Source of the DNA: Druceiella hillmani
Lineage: Eukaryota; Arthropoda; Insecta; Lepidoptera; Hepialidae
DNA length: 64,000 bases
Assembly: GCA_039881145.1 (NCBI GenBank)
Contig: JAYKKI010000009.1
Coordinates: 14,978,501-15,042,500 of the forward strand
Reading direction: 5' to 3'
This document shows positions 23,618 to 35,349 of the stretch, piece by piece. Within the stretch, counting starts at the first letter, position 1. Every line of letters begins with the position of its first letter. The position numbers were made by a program, and so were the translations under genes. The notes below the pieces were generated by a model. It made no database searches. It saw only the letters and a program-made list of their open reading frames with translations, and had not been told where the DNA came from.

Positions 23618-24170
23618 AAAAATTAAAGGTTCTAGAAGACTTCAGTATATGCCGATTTATTTCGTAATGATTTCTACTCTTAATGACAATAATATTTCCA
23701 CGAGCCAAGTCTCTAAGCTGTCGCATATTTTTGGTTTGCTGACAGGAACGTTCTTCTAGCGCTCCTGTTATTGATTTAAAATATACGTCAGATTAATGAT
23801 TTTAGAAACTACCCGATTTTCTCTTATGCCAAGTTATTAGGTTTCATATAACATTGTTATCCTTTGTATTCATTAAACCTAGTAATACTCTTAAATAGTT
23901 AGGCACATTATCGAATACTAAACTAATTTTATCCTATTCTTAATAAAACTACCTACCTAAGACCTCACAGCTATCTATTTACGCCTTACTAATAAAGAAC
24001 TCCTAACTAGTAATTAAATATTAGCACACAAACCATCGCACAAAGGTACTAATTTTTTTCTGAAATGTGCTACGTTAAAAATTCTAAAATTCTAACTTCA
24101 AATTAGGTATAAAATTGTGTTGCCAATCAAACTGAAGCAGAACTACTGGACACTTCTCAAGTCAATAATC
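23618..24170. other. AT-rich stretch, no gene recognised
   Basis: The 64-codon plus frame at 23565-23759 overlaps the minus-strand ORF pair and has no recognised motif. Nothing else was seen. Confidence 0.45.
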
Positions 24171-24290
24171 AATATTATATATTGACTAGAAAAGTATAAA
24201 GTCATTTTTAAAGTTCCATATATTAATATATAATATTATATATTGACTAGAGAAGTTTAGAGTCATTTTTAAAGTTCCGTACGCGAAGAG
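24171..24290 (+). repeat. Two-copy tandem repeat, 61-bp period
   Basis: AATATTATATATTGACTAGA at 24171 and AATATTATATATTGACTAGA at 24232 start two units that share GTCATTTTTAAAGTTCC. The second unit runs into GTACGCGAAGAGTCCGAACG, which resembles the end of a dispersed insect repeat but could not be named. Confidence 0.85.
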
Positions 24291-26734
24291 TCCGAACGCA
24301 ACAAAATTGTTCCTGTACTTTGAATGTTCGTTTGGCAGTTAAACACCTACTGCTCTTAAAGTGACGTGATCCATAACCCGTACTTATAATTGTTAGGTAT
24401 TCTAATAATCATCTTAACGACACAATTTTGATTTTTGGAAAGGATAAATAAAAAAGTATAAATAAGTAAAAAATCAATAAATCGCGACCCACAATACTTC
24501 TTCTTATCGTAACTGGAAAACTGTACGATAGAAAATTACAAACGTAAGTTTCAACATCTCTGTACCGCTTGCTGTAAGCAGACTGCCAGTACAGACCGGT
24601 AGTCTGCGCAGCGCTAGCCGTAAACTCACTCCAATTCATATATTGCAAAACAGGTTATCGTTGCGGATAGTTACCGACTTATAACACTCGTGGGATAGAA
24701 ATTGCTGGGGTGGCGCACTGGTATTACTTTTTATCTATACGCGAAATATTATTGCACTACACGTGGTATAACGGAGCATGTTATTCTTTCCTTTTAAATT
24801 TTGCTAGTTAGCTTATCTGCTTTCGTCCCGGCTTTAATGTTATTTCCTAACGAATGCTGCGTTAAACTGTACGTACATACTTTTCTTTTTTTACTTGATA
24901 ATATCACTTATAAAGTTATCATTTTTCATATTGCCCAGTTTTATGTCATTCTGAAAATGTCGACCTCAAAGTTTTTTTTTGGACGCAACCGGATACTAGG
25001 TTAATACTAAACTGAATGCAATGGTTGAAGTGATCTCTCTCAAATTACAATTGAACAAGTGATCGACGCTGACAACAAAGCGTCGAAATAATATATGATC
25101 ACTAGCGAACTTACCTCTGTTATCGCTATGTTGAAATAACATAAAACTAAAAAGATAGAAAAAAACTAAACTGTGGTAAAAAGGGGATCTTAGCAAACGT
25201 AATATTTGATGCGATAATTGTATCAAGCAAAGGTAAAATTCATAATATTTCATATAAATAGATGTACAAGAATTCATATAAACACATAAACAGTTTCGTT
25301 TCATGTTTACTGTTGAGTCTCACAAACCCAAACACCTCACCTACTATTTGTCCTCTGTCTCTACATGATCATGCAAAATGGTTGAAATGGATAAATTATA
25401 CTTCTACATAAAAAGGAACTAAACACTTACTAAATATTTGTTACCAGTTACACAATAAACGTATAAAGGTTACGGTAAATATTAGTTATACTTATTTTTA
25501 TCATGGTATTCCAAACTACCATCTAAAAAGTACTTACATTTAATAAAAAAATATCAAATTGGAGGTTTACAATAGGCTGCAAACATTTAATGTACCCATA
25601 CAGAAGGCAAGTTCAAGTAATATCACTTAAATCATTAAGTTACACAAATATTTTTAAAATATTTTTAACTTATAAATAAACCCAGATTTAAGAGTAAAAC
25701 CGATTGGCATCTTATGTCATGTAACGTATGTTTTTAAAAAAATTAATAAAGACACAATTGACGCATGATGGATATTTTTCAAGGTTTTGTGATAAACTAC
25801 CCTTATAAAGGACACTTACCCTTATAATTCGCTTCTCATCGACCGATTGCCCGTCTCCTTTTTGTCCGTCCGCAAGGCTATGACGAACGGACGGTCTCTA
25901 TATTTTCTGCAGTTATGAACTTAAGTACATGAAATACATCATATAGGGATGTAAATAACTCCACGTACATGTAAGTTAGAGATGAAACTTCATTAACATT
26001 GGTTCAGTGATTCTTTATTTGAGTAAGCAAAGGAATATTTAAATATTTTCTTTTGTAAAATATGAAATATCAATAAAAAATTTTCGAAATAGTGATTTTA
26101 AAATGATTTAATTGATATTTTAAATTTCTAAATATTTTCAAAAACAAAAAAATGATTGAAGATTAAATACCATTTACATGTAAGATTTAAGCATGTAGTT
26201 TCATATTTTAAGTGAGCTGTTAAAAACAATTATACATTGATGTAATCTCTCGATATTGTAATATTAACAAGTTATTTAATCAAGCGCTTTTCAAATTATA
26301 TGAATATTTACGAGATCATTCAAAATTCTAATAATAACGAAATTTGCTATTATGGTGCACTTGAACGTGTATATATACGATTAATTTCATTTTCAGACTT
26401 AGTTATCGTTAACAAAATACTCTCTTATAAAACGGAGCGATGAAAAAAGTGGACTAAAAGGCCAAAATTTTCTTGAATATATCCTTTTATAAAATTATTT
26501 GATCTGTTACTTATGAGTATAAAATCTTTCCCACCCATGCTTTATTTAGGCTTTATCTGCTACATTTATTTATTCTTGAGAATACTTTTATCTTATCTAA
26601 ATATAAAAGTAAATCAAGATTAAATGTGGTGTGATCTCCATATGACAACATGTATTTTATATATTTTTTTTCAGTACATGAACAGGAACTTTACTTCTTA
26701 CGAACTCCGCCTCGACTTCGACGGGCTAACCCAT
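24291..26734. other. AT-rich stretch, no gene recognised
   Basis: Short frames at 24409-24648 (-), 24801-25004 (+) and 24996-25304 (-) carry no recognised domain. A small GC-richer hairpin-capable patch, GTCCGTCCG ... CGGACGG, lies at about 25865-25893. Confidence 0.4.
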
Positions 26735-27605
26735 AACAAAGTTTAAACCTGAGCTCTCCCTAATATAAAGCAGAAATTGCAGAACAATATCTACACTCCT
26801 CAAACTGGAAACTTTTCTTCTTTTTATAATGAGTTCAAAATATTTCAGAGAAAATGAAGTAACAAGGGCTAAATGGAAATTTAAAAACCTCGGTCGGATA
26901 GAACACTTTATATATGTAAAATAAGATCCAGAATTTCAGCGTATTAAGACGATGTTGAAGCTTTCGAACGTAAGAAAAAAAATTGGAACGTGACTCTCAA
27001 ATACGAAAATCTAAATTAATAGGTTAGCCATTATTCCATCAGCATATTTAAAATTCCATTTTGGTAATGACTAGTCTTAACCGAAATTTTCATACATCCG
27101 TTTTCAAATACATTTTCCGTCTATCCATATCATTCTCGTACCTAAATGTCTAACATAGCTTTAGTTAAAATCAGTCACATTATGGAGCCCGAAACTGAAG
27201 CTATAAACGTTTTGTCATGTTTACGAAATAAAAATTTCACATACATTGAAACCGCTTTGCGTAGATAAAGGAATCACTTTACTGTATCAGTCTTAATGAT
27301 ATTAATTTAATTAAATGACTACTGGAGATAAATTCGCCGGTAAGTCTACTATGCAATCACTAAATGAAAGCGACTTTGTTCTTTTGTCTGAGGGACAATA
27401 AAAAATAAAGTTGGGTCCCACAATTCAGAGCAGTGCTTGTCGATCAGAACACCTATTTTAAGAGGCAATCAATTGCTCTCTTTTTTCCGCTTCTTCACTG
27501 ATAATAGTTATTGATACGGTTCTAAATTTATTTTATCCTGGTTTCTGTGGCAATATACAAAGAAATCTTATTCTGAGTAGTTATGCGATTCGTGCTTTAC
27601 TCTCA
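26735..27605 (+). repeat. Segmental duplication B, segments 1 and 2
   Basis: 26735-27020 aligns with 20205-20500, and 27385-27605 aligns with 20735-20960, in the same order and orientation. The interval 27020-27385 has no counterpart in A, where a different mobile-element head is present. No gene was found. Confidence 0.8.
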
Positions 27606-28491
27606 TAATTTATATTTACTTCCTGTTGAATTTGGCAAATAAGTTAAGCAAAAAATAACCGAACCACATAATTACGTGGGCTTTAAATGACCACAAAATA
27701 TAATGAGTAAAATAATTCATATTAAAATTTACAAAAACTTGCGTATGCCAGTCAAGGAAAAATTGATTAAATTTTAAGAAAAAAATTGAATCATAATGAC
27801 ATGATTATCGTTAAATTTGTTATATCTGTAATAATAAATTATGTTTTGACAGAAGAAGACTTTTGTTATAAAAATAATATTGGGTAAAAATATAAAATAC
27901 AGCACGAAGATAATTGGATAACTAATTTATTTAAAAGCTTTCTTCCAACTTTTTTGTTATTTTTTGGATCATATGGAAGTTTTATTTCCAAATATTTTTG
28001 AAAATAAGCAAAAACGGCTGTCATAGGTTTAATATTATAATTAGAAAAAAAATTACAAATATGTTTTAAAATGTCTTTTGTTACAAGTTGTGATTTCTTA
28101 AATTTTTTTCTAGCTAAAACTATGTAAATTTTTACAACTTTTGCCAAATACAACTATAGTTTAATTCCCATTTTACGCACGTCGCTCCCAAGTAGTAGGA
28201 TTTCCATTAGTGGTATTAATTACGCTTAATTTTTATCCTACGGTACATTTGAAAAAAATGTAAACAGTAATTTGTTGTCTTGTTGCACAAATATGATTTA
28301 TCCTCTTACATTTCTTTGTCCTATTATTTATTTCAAATTAATTAAATTGATTAATGAGGACTAAACCTAGCCAAACCGACCACTTCTTCTACTAACGTTT
28401 TCTTCTTACAAATGAAAATTCAAGAATTTATTTTTCTAACTATTCTTTTATTTTCAATAACAGTCCAAATATAGTTCCTTAAAAGAAAAGG
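27606..28491. other. AT-rich spacer of duplication B
   Basis: The 95-codon minus frame at 27866-28153 is Lys/Asn/Ile-rich with no recognised motif and is likely fortuitous. Only vague similarity to the A-side spacer was seen. Confidence 0.4.
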
Positions 28492-28517
28492 ATGGGTTTC
28501 CCTATACTTTTGTACGG

Positions 28518-28579
28518 TACTACACATTACTACGGTATAATAGAAAGGCACTACACATTGCTACTGTATAATAGAAAAG
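28518..28579 (+). repeat. Two-copy tandem repeat, 31-bp period
   Basis: TACTACACATTACTACGGTA and CACTACACATTGCTACTGTA begin two adjacent units, each ending TAATAGAAAG. Confidence 0.85.
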
Positions 28580-29100
28580 TAAAGTGTTTAGAATGGTCCG
28601 AAGGTGCGCAAAGTTCGAATAGCTGCCACTATACTTTAAGAGCGAATAGACGTCTTTATATCAATAGTCAAGAGTTTTAATTATTAACGGAGTTAAATCG
28701 TCATTAATTTTACGAAGTTTTGCTCATACCATCGATTAAACACCAATGGTTTTTTTTAACTATGATGAACATAACTTAACAACGGAAGTAACGGTTTTAT
28801 TTTACATTTTTTCCGACATTCACCTATCATCATGACATTTAACAAGACGTTACACGCTGCCAAACCGATGATTGGTGTTGCTTACATAGGGCACAATTAT
28901 AATTTTGTAAATAATTTAAAATTTAATTATCTTGTAGAAAAAATTACTTACATAAAAAAAGAATTAGTTTAGAATATTACACACGGTTAGTGGCAAAACT
29001 GGTTTAAGTGGAGCGCTCTGGGATATTTAAGTAATGTATGTAACTGACGTCAAATATTGTTATGAATTACTGAATGCAAATTTATCATTGGGATATTCAT
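28580..29100. other. AT-rich stretch, no gene recognised
   Basis: The plus frame at 28492-28680 spans the small tandem repeat and is not regarded as a gene. Nothing else was seen. Confidence 0.45.
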
Positions 29101-29440
29101 ATTTTCGTTAATCGACAAACAGGCCTTAAATATCTTCCCTTTCCCAACGATTTCGCATGATCACCGCACTGTCATCCTGGGCGGGAACTCAACGTTTCCT
29201 TTATGGAAATAATATGGGGCGGTATGAAGCAGCAGCGATTTAATTCTCGCTGGCGTTGTTTTTAAAGAGAAAAGAATTTCGAGCGAGCAGCTCATCTTGC
29301 GAATCGTTTCACTTCCAGCTCGTTAAGTTTTGTACCAAATCCCTTACATTTACGCTCAACATGTCTAATGAACGAGTTCTGGAACATCTAAATGAAAATA
29401 TGTTGCTTGCAGGTGTATAAACCATTATTTGTACGAACGT
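29101..29440 (+). repeat. Conserved block, copy B
   Basis: Aligns with copy A over its full length and with copy C over the 3' two thirds (29175-29440). It keeps TTATGGAAATAATAT, GCGATTTAATTCTCGC, AAATCCCTTACATTTACGCT and CTTGCAGGTGTATAAACC. It lies about 7.2 kb downstream of copy A as the right-hand part of the segmental duplication. No open frame was found. Confidence 0.85.
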
Positions 29441-29820
29441 GTCGCGTCAAATTTTGGTTATTTCGAAATAACTAAATTGGATTCGAAGTAAGGCTACTTT
29501 GTTAACTTAAGGATTCGTGATAGTGTAAAATTTATTGATTTCTTTTAATTGCTAAAGGTTTTATTTCCGACATATAAAGCTAATTGACTTAAAAAATATC
29601 ACCTTGCTACTAAGGCGAACTACTGGGTCAAATATTTAAATTCAAAAATAAGCAGATTTTACATAACAGTGCATTTAATCCAACAATAGTTTATTAGAAA
29701 CCATCCAATTTGAAACGAAATATTGATAAAATTTCGATATTAAAAATAAAGAAAACATAAGCTAGTGCCCCGTTCACATCTTTATATTGTTTAACAAATT
29801 ATTTTCTTTATTTATTTGAG
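29441..29820. other. AT-rich stretch, no gene recognised
   Basis: Nothing supported was seen between conserved block B and the minisatellite. Confidence 0.45.
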
Positions 29821-30082
29821 AAAATGAACACAAACCGAGTGTTTAGAGAATTACACGATAAAGTTTTGCTTCCCTTATTATTTTCATGATTTTTTTTAGA
29901 AAATAGACCTAACCCTAGTGTTTAGAGAATAAAAACCATAAAGTTTTATATTCCTTATTGCTTTTGTTCTTTTGTGATAAAATAAAAATAAACTGAAGGT
30001 TTATTGAATAAAAATTATAAAGTTTTGCATTCCTCATTACTTTCGTTAATGTCTTGATAGAATGAACACAAACTGAGCGTCT
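29821..30082. repeat. Minisatellite, about 3.3 units of 79-80 bp
   Basis: Unit starts lie near 29826 (GAACACAAACCGAGTG), 29906 (GACCTAACCCTAGTG), 29985 (AAAATAAACTGAAGG) and 30064 (GAACACAAACTGAGCG). Each unit also contains a TAAAGTTTT segment and a T-rich second half. The minus-strand frame at 29915-30130 lies within and just beyond this repeat and is not a gene. Confidence 0.85.
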
Positions 30083-30325
30083 ATTTTGGATTATCATAGT
30101 ACAACATTTTTCATTCAAATTCACCGTCACTTCTATCTATTAAGCCTATAAGAGGGTAATATTCTTGACCACTACTTGTATACACAAATCGGTTTTTTAT
30201 CGACTAGTAGAATTTCAATTCACAGACCAATTTTGATAAGTAGGATTTGATTAAGTTAGTATTCGTGATGTAAATGTAACTTGCTGCATAAAGTTTAGAA
30301 ACAAGTTGCAGAGAACAGTCGAAAC

Positions 30326-30428
30326 TTCAAGACGGTAAACATTGAAATTGAGAAATTACCACTCAGACACATTCATATTTTTTGTACCTATAAAAATATG
30401 TGACTCAAAATTATTCAAAAAAATTTTG
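30326..30428 (+). repeat. Local dispersed duplicate, copy 1
   Basis: Aligns with 31927-32028, 1.6 kb away: TTCAAGACGGTAAACATTGA versus TTCAAGACGGTAAGCATTGT, and TGTACCTATAAAAATATGT is shared. Similarity stops sharply at the left edge. Confidence 0.85.
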
Positions 30429-31926
30429 TACTGTCATTATATTTGCTCGATATATTTATTATACAAGTTCAAAAAATTTATTCATCTTAGCGTTAAAGAA
30501 AAGTGGTAAATTGAAAATATGTTAGTTGAAATATTAATTCTGACATTTAACACGGTTATAATGACAGACGAATGGTCAACCAGATTGATAGTCAAAAAAC
30601 TAAAATTAAAATATATTCGAAATTTTAATTTCAATACTAAATTATAGAAATATTTTGCTTGTAAGTGTCATTGAATACATGTGGACAAAACGAAAACCTC
30701 ATTACGTACTGCTACTTTAAAATAGTTTATTTTTATTGGTAAAAAAAATTAAATGTTTTATAGGAAGGGAAATATGTGAAGATATATTATAACCGAAAAA
30801 TAGGCAACATATTGTGTTTATATTGGTTCTATTTTTTTACTTTAGCTTTAAAAAAAATGTAAATCCAGACATTCACATGTCCGTGAGAATCAAATTTCCA
30901 AAACTACTCGAGCCGACCACAAAAATAGAATTTTAAAATTCGTCATCAGTACGAGAAACTTGCCACAGGTTCATTATTATATCTCATAACTTAACCAACA
31001 AAAGCTGACAACATAAGGGCCACGATACACGGTCACTTTAATAAATATAATTGTATGAGTACTATGTCATGAAGCTCGTCACAAGTGTGCGCGTCTCGTG
31101 TCCGTAGTCGAAGTACAATCATTTGGCCGCTCTATGCCAATTTTAGGGCAGATTAATATATTATACGAGTGCAACATGATGCTATATCGGATAGTATTTA
31201 AAAGGTAATGTACAAAAAAGTCATCATCAAACTATGTAAAAAAATGTAAAACACTTTTATTAAAGAAAAGCGTTCCTAAATTTTCAATACTGTTTACGTG
31301 TCCTTTTGCACGCATCGTAGATGTATCGTGGAACAAAATACAGAAAATGGTTTAAAGTAAGTTTTAGCCAACTTGTCTATGTTTACGTAGTCTGCATAAA
31401 ATAAACTGTGCCGAATAATATGCGCTCCGCATTAACGCATAGAACAACTGAATACTGCTACATACTCCTGTTGGGGATAAAAATTAAATGTGATTTGCTT
31501 CCTTGAGTTTCCACTGTAAGTTCACAAAAATTTCTTAAAAATTAGCAGAATGAGAATTGTATTTTGCTCATTTTCAGCTATGACGAAACATATTGTTTTT
31601 ATACTCTTGTTTTATAAAGTTTTACTGGCAGAATTACTTAATGTATTATTTATATATTGATTAACATATAGTTCAATGAAAATCAATGAAAAGGATATCT
31701 GTATCATAAAAATATTGGCGATACTATGATTTATTACAGTAATAAAGATTATTATTAGTACTTCACTATAATAAAAATATTCATTCCCAAACTTGTGTAA
31801 ATTTTAATAGAATATGTCCAGGACTAAACGCAATCACGTCTAAATTACGAACTTTATTGACCTTAATAATTTCAAGCTTCATTTTACAGTTAATAATACA
31901 ATCCTTTATGAGAAAGGACGGTAATA
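30429..31926. other. AT-rich stretch between local duplicates
   Basis: A small GC-richer patch lies at about 31010-31150 without an open frame. No gene was found. Confidence 0.45.
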
Positions 31927-32028
31927 TTCAAGACGGTAAGCATTGTAATTGAGAAACTACCACTGACACATTCATATTTTCTGTACCTATAAAAATATGT
32001 TACTAAAAAAATAATTTAAAAAAAATTT
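31927..32028 (+). repeat. Local dispersed duplicate, copy 2
   Basis: Partner of 30326-30428. Same orientation, with a few substitutions and small indels. Confidence 0.85.
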
Positions 32029-33161
32029 TAATATCAAGAAAGATTTTAAAATTATAAGCAAAAAATACTAATAAATTATTGTAAATATATTTTTCAAGAC
32101 GTAACTCCAAAAATTAGTAATGTCACTCTTAATGCCCAAGATACTAAGCTAGCAATTGGAGAATAATTCACAAGTGTGTTACTCTACTTCATTAGATAGA
32201 AATTTAAGTAAATTTAAGTTTTTTTTGTTTCAAATATTAGCTATAATAAAAACATAATATATATAAGATAGCAATAGATGCAAGACAAAACGTTGTTCAT
32301 AATGTTAAAGTACTTTTATAACGCCCCCGTTTGCAGCGTTAATAGTATTTGGCAGGAGTATGTTTTTCACTTTCTATTTATTTATTTTTCCCAATTTTGT
32401 ACCCATTTTTCTTTAGTAATTTGTATGGTGATATAAACATAAAGAACAACCTTATGTTTTTTTCATTAATTGATAATTTAAGAAAAACTATATAAAATGT
32501 AAATGAAAAATATATATTTTAATTTTTAATATTTATTTTTTGACCAAAAATATTTAACAGAATACGAAATATTCGCTGAATCATTCTCTAATAGAAAATA
32601 TTTGGCTTTTCAAACATAAAATTGCATATTATGTTCGTATCTTTAATTGCGTCTTTATTGGAACATTAAAAAATTCTTTTCCACGCCGTTTAATTATATA
32701 ATTCATAAAATTAATTATAATTCATCATTAATCTAAACTTACTCAATAATGTGTTATGATCAAAGTAATATTTACAATATAAAAAATATTCTTTTTCGAT
32801 TTTAAAAATGTTCCATTTATTTTTTTATTTTTCGAACAAGCAGTCTTCTTTTTGTTTTTTAACGACTATCTGAAGAAACGATACAACAGTTTCATGAAAC
32901 TAAATTAGTATATATACGATTTTAATATCCATTTATTAGGTACATCATTTTTTGTATTATATCAATTTATTTGTGGTAGAGCAAAATTGTTTTCAGAGCA
33001 AAATAAAGTAGAAATAGAACAATACATAGAAAAGAATTTAATTTCGATTTCGATGGGAGCTAGTGGACGGCAATCTAAGTTTTATATAGCCTAAGACACC
33101 CTTAATAATGGTACAAATCAAACAAACGAAACCTTATTTATTAAAATTGTTCCAGTAGATT
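32029..33161. other. AT-rich stretch, no gene recognised
   Basis: No open frame, repeat family or RNA was recognised. Confidence 0.45.
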
Positions 33162-33274
33162 GATTCCTGGAAGGGCATTTAGGTTGAAACGGATCTAGAA
33201 TGGAACGGTTCCTAGGATCAAATGGTCCCTAGGATGTAAGAGTCCCTAGGGTAAAACAATCCGTAAAGCGTATT
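33162..33274. repeat. Minisatellite of 17-bp units centred on CCTAGG
   Basis: Units run 33174-33190, 33191-33206, 33207-33223, 33224-33240, 33241-33257 and 33258-33274, with a partial unit before. The three central units are GGTTCCTAGGATCAAAT, GGTCCCTAGGATGTAAG and AGTCCCTAGGGTAAAAC, so the palindrome CCTAGG recurs exactly every 17 bp (33211, 33228, 33245). Outer units are degenerate. Confidence 0.85.
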
Positions 33275-33334
33275 TACCTTGATATTATATCAGTGTCTCA
33301 GATGGATTGAGAATTTTTGCTTATCATTATAGGA

Positions 33335-33360
33335 TGTGTATGTGTGTGTGTGTGTGTGTG
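33335..33360. repeat. (TG)n microsatellite
   Basis: About 13 TG units, with one TA interruption near the left end. Confidence 0.95.
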
Positions 33361-34440
33361 AGTAGCAATGGATCTTAATTTTATTGACAACATAATTTTC
33401 ACATCCACTCTGTATCAACAAACATCACATCTTTAACAGACGACCTTTATTACTTAGCCCCTCATTACTTCCCTCAGTATCAAAATAATCACCCGCACCA
33501 ACGACTGAATTATGTTGGAATTTAATTCCGATGCTTCAATTCCAGATCGACGAGTCATTAATATCTTTATCCGATTAACAAAACACTTAGCCTCCCGAAA
33601 CGTTATGTCGATCAAATATTCTCATTAAAGTCCACAGATCATAGGCCGACGTTGCGATTCCTCTAATTGCTTATGCATTCGGTGTTATGAAGACCGACGT
33701 GCTTGTAAATATATTTACAAAAGTAAAACAGAATTTAACTTGGGTCTAAAGTGCTTATGCGAAGATAAATGGTGGAACAATTTGTTAAGGCAAGCGAGAA
33801 CTGGAGAGGGGTGCGATACTACACGAGGCGACTAAACGTACAGTCCGATAAATAAGTAAGTGCGACGTGTTTACTAAAATTTTGAATGCTTTATGAAAGT
33901 AAAGAGATCTTAAATGAATATCTAATAAAGTAATAAAAATTAAAGGTCTCATAAAAATTATAAAAAAATGGCATAAAATTTAAACTTCTTATCCTGTAGT
34001 GGTATGAAAATCGATTCTGGTAGCATCATAAAAATGTGTGACCTAATTAAATTGGAAAATGTGATGCACTAGACCGCATTTGATCTTTCACGAATAAAGT
34101 GATGTCTCTAATAATAATAAAGACGTCATTTTTTCTTACTTTAGTCGAAAATTTAACTGCATACGGTAAAATTAATTTTACGTAAACAAAAAATATATCA
34201 CTGACTGTACAAGCGGATAGCACTGAAAGTTTTTATAAGTGGCCATTTATAATAATCGTAGTGAAAAAATGAATTAAAAACTTCATAATTCGAACTTTCC
34301 AATAACCGACTGAGTTATGTTGCTATATTTTATGCATATTTTACAATTTGTCAAAACTTCAAAACGATGTAATAGTAGACAATTTTCGTTCGATCGTTAT
34401 ATGGTCTCAAATAACATAAAGTTACAATCGACTTCAATTG
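33361..34440. other. Stretch with a GC-richer island at 33470-33700, no gene
   Basis: The island contains CGACGAGTCATTAATATC, CCCGAAACGTTATGTCGATC and ATAGGCCGACGTTGCGATTC. No open frame or known repeat was recognised in it. The rest is AT-rich. Confidence 0.4.
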
Positions 34441-34449
34441 ATATTTTAC

Positions 34450-35349
34450 AATTAAACGTACGCAACTGTTTACAATTGGTTTATAGAGTTCAAGTATGGT
34501 CGCTCCAAACTCAGTGATCATCCGCGTGACGGACATTCCTTAACACCAATAACTGAACATAAATCTATGCTGTGCGGTTCATGATTAAGACTGTCAGAGA
34601 ATAACTTATTAGCAGATTTGTCATATTTTAGGCATTGGTACGAGTCAAATATATAAAAATTGCATAAGAAAATTTAGATTTCAAGATGCTTCGTGCTAGG
34701 TGGATTCCTCAAGGTTTGATCAAAGTTTAAAAACACCGTCGTGTTGATTTGTGTCGCGAAAATCGACAAAGGTCAATAAAATGGTGTACCTGAAGTCATT
34801 GCGGGCGACGATAGTAAATATATAATTACAAATTCGATACGGTGAGCGTTTTCTTTTCCGGATTTGTCTACAAAGCTGACAAAAGAACTGAGTGCTTGAA
34901 AAAAGATGGTAATCTTGTAATTCGGATAAACAGATTATTATGCAAAAACTGTTCTCAAAAATGAATAAATAGTTACTGCCAACTGGCATAATAGCAATCG
35001 TTAGCCTGTTATTATGAAAAAAGTTCAAGAGAAATGGCCTCACTGTAGAATACTCATTCATCATGACAACGCCTCTGCATACTCTGTCAAACGAACGGCT
35101 CAATATCTGATATAGAAACTATGAGCCATCTGCCGTCAGACCGATCTCGCGAAATGACATATCTATTTACTCTCGAGAATAAAAAACAAACTGCCCGAAA
35201 TACGTCTAACCGAAAACGTGGTGACTACTTCGAAAAGGCCGTCGAATTGACATCCATGGATGAGTGAACCGACTCTTTCTCTTGGTGGCTCCATCGAATG
35301 ATGCGATGCATAAAGAATCGCTCAAAATATTTTGAACTAGAATTATAAA
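34450..35349 (+). pseudogene. Mariner-family transposase pseudogene
   Basis: A cut-and-paste transposase of the Tc1/mariner superfamily is recognisable in several shifted frames. From 34465 the frame reads TVYNWFIEFKYGRSKL then SDHPRDG, the usual end of the paired-type helix-turn-helix DNA-binding domain. At 34801 AGDDSKYI stands at the first catalytic Asp ('GDE-T/S-W' motif). At 35053 LIHHDNASAYSVKRTAQYL is the second catalytic motif (HHDNA). RNDISIYS, about 35 residues on, sits at the third catalytic Asp, followed by IKNKLPEIRL. The C-terminus HRMMRCIKNRSKYFE (35292 on) ends at a stop at 35349. The three Asp residues survive, but multiple stops and frameshifts make it inactive. Length fits a complete ~340-residue transposase minus part of the N-terminus. 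Terminal inverted repeats and TA target duplications were not found. Confidence 0.88.

Noticed and set aside
25865..25893. GTCCGTCCG...CGGACGG hairpin as a terminator or regulatory site
   Set aside because: Short stem with a long loop, in a eukaryotic AT-rich context; no supporting features.
27866..28153. 95-codon minus-strand frame
   Set aside because: Lys/Asn/Ile/Tyr-rich composition matches random AT-rich translation; no motif.
34720..35103. 127-codon minus-strand ORF
   Set aside because: It is the antisense of the plus-strand mariner transposase remnant, whose catalytic motifs are clear.
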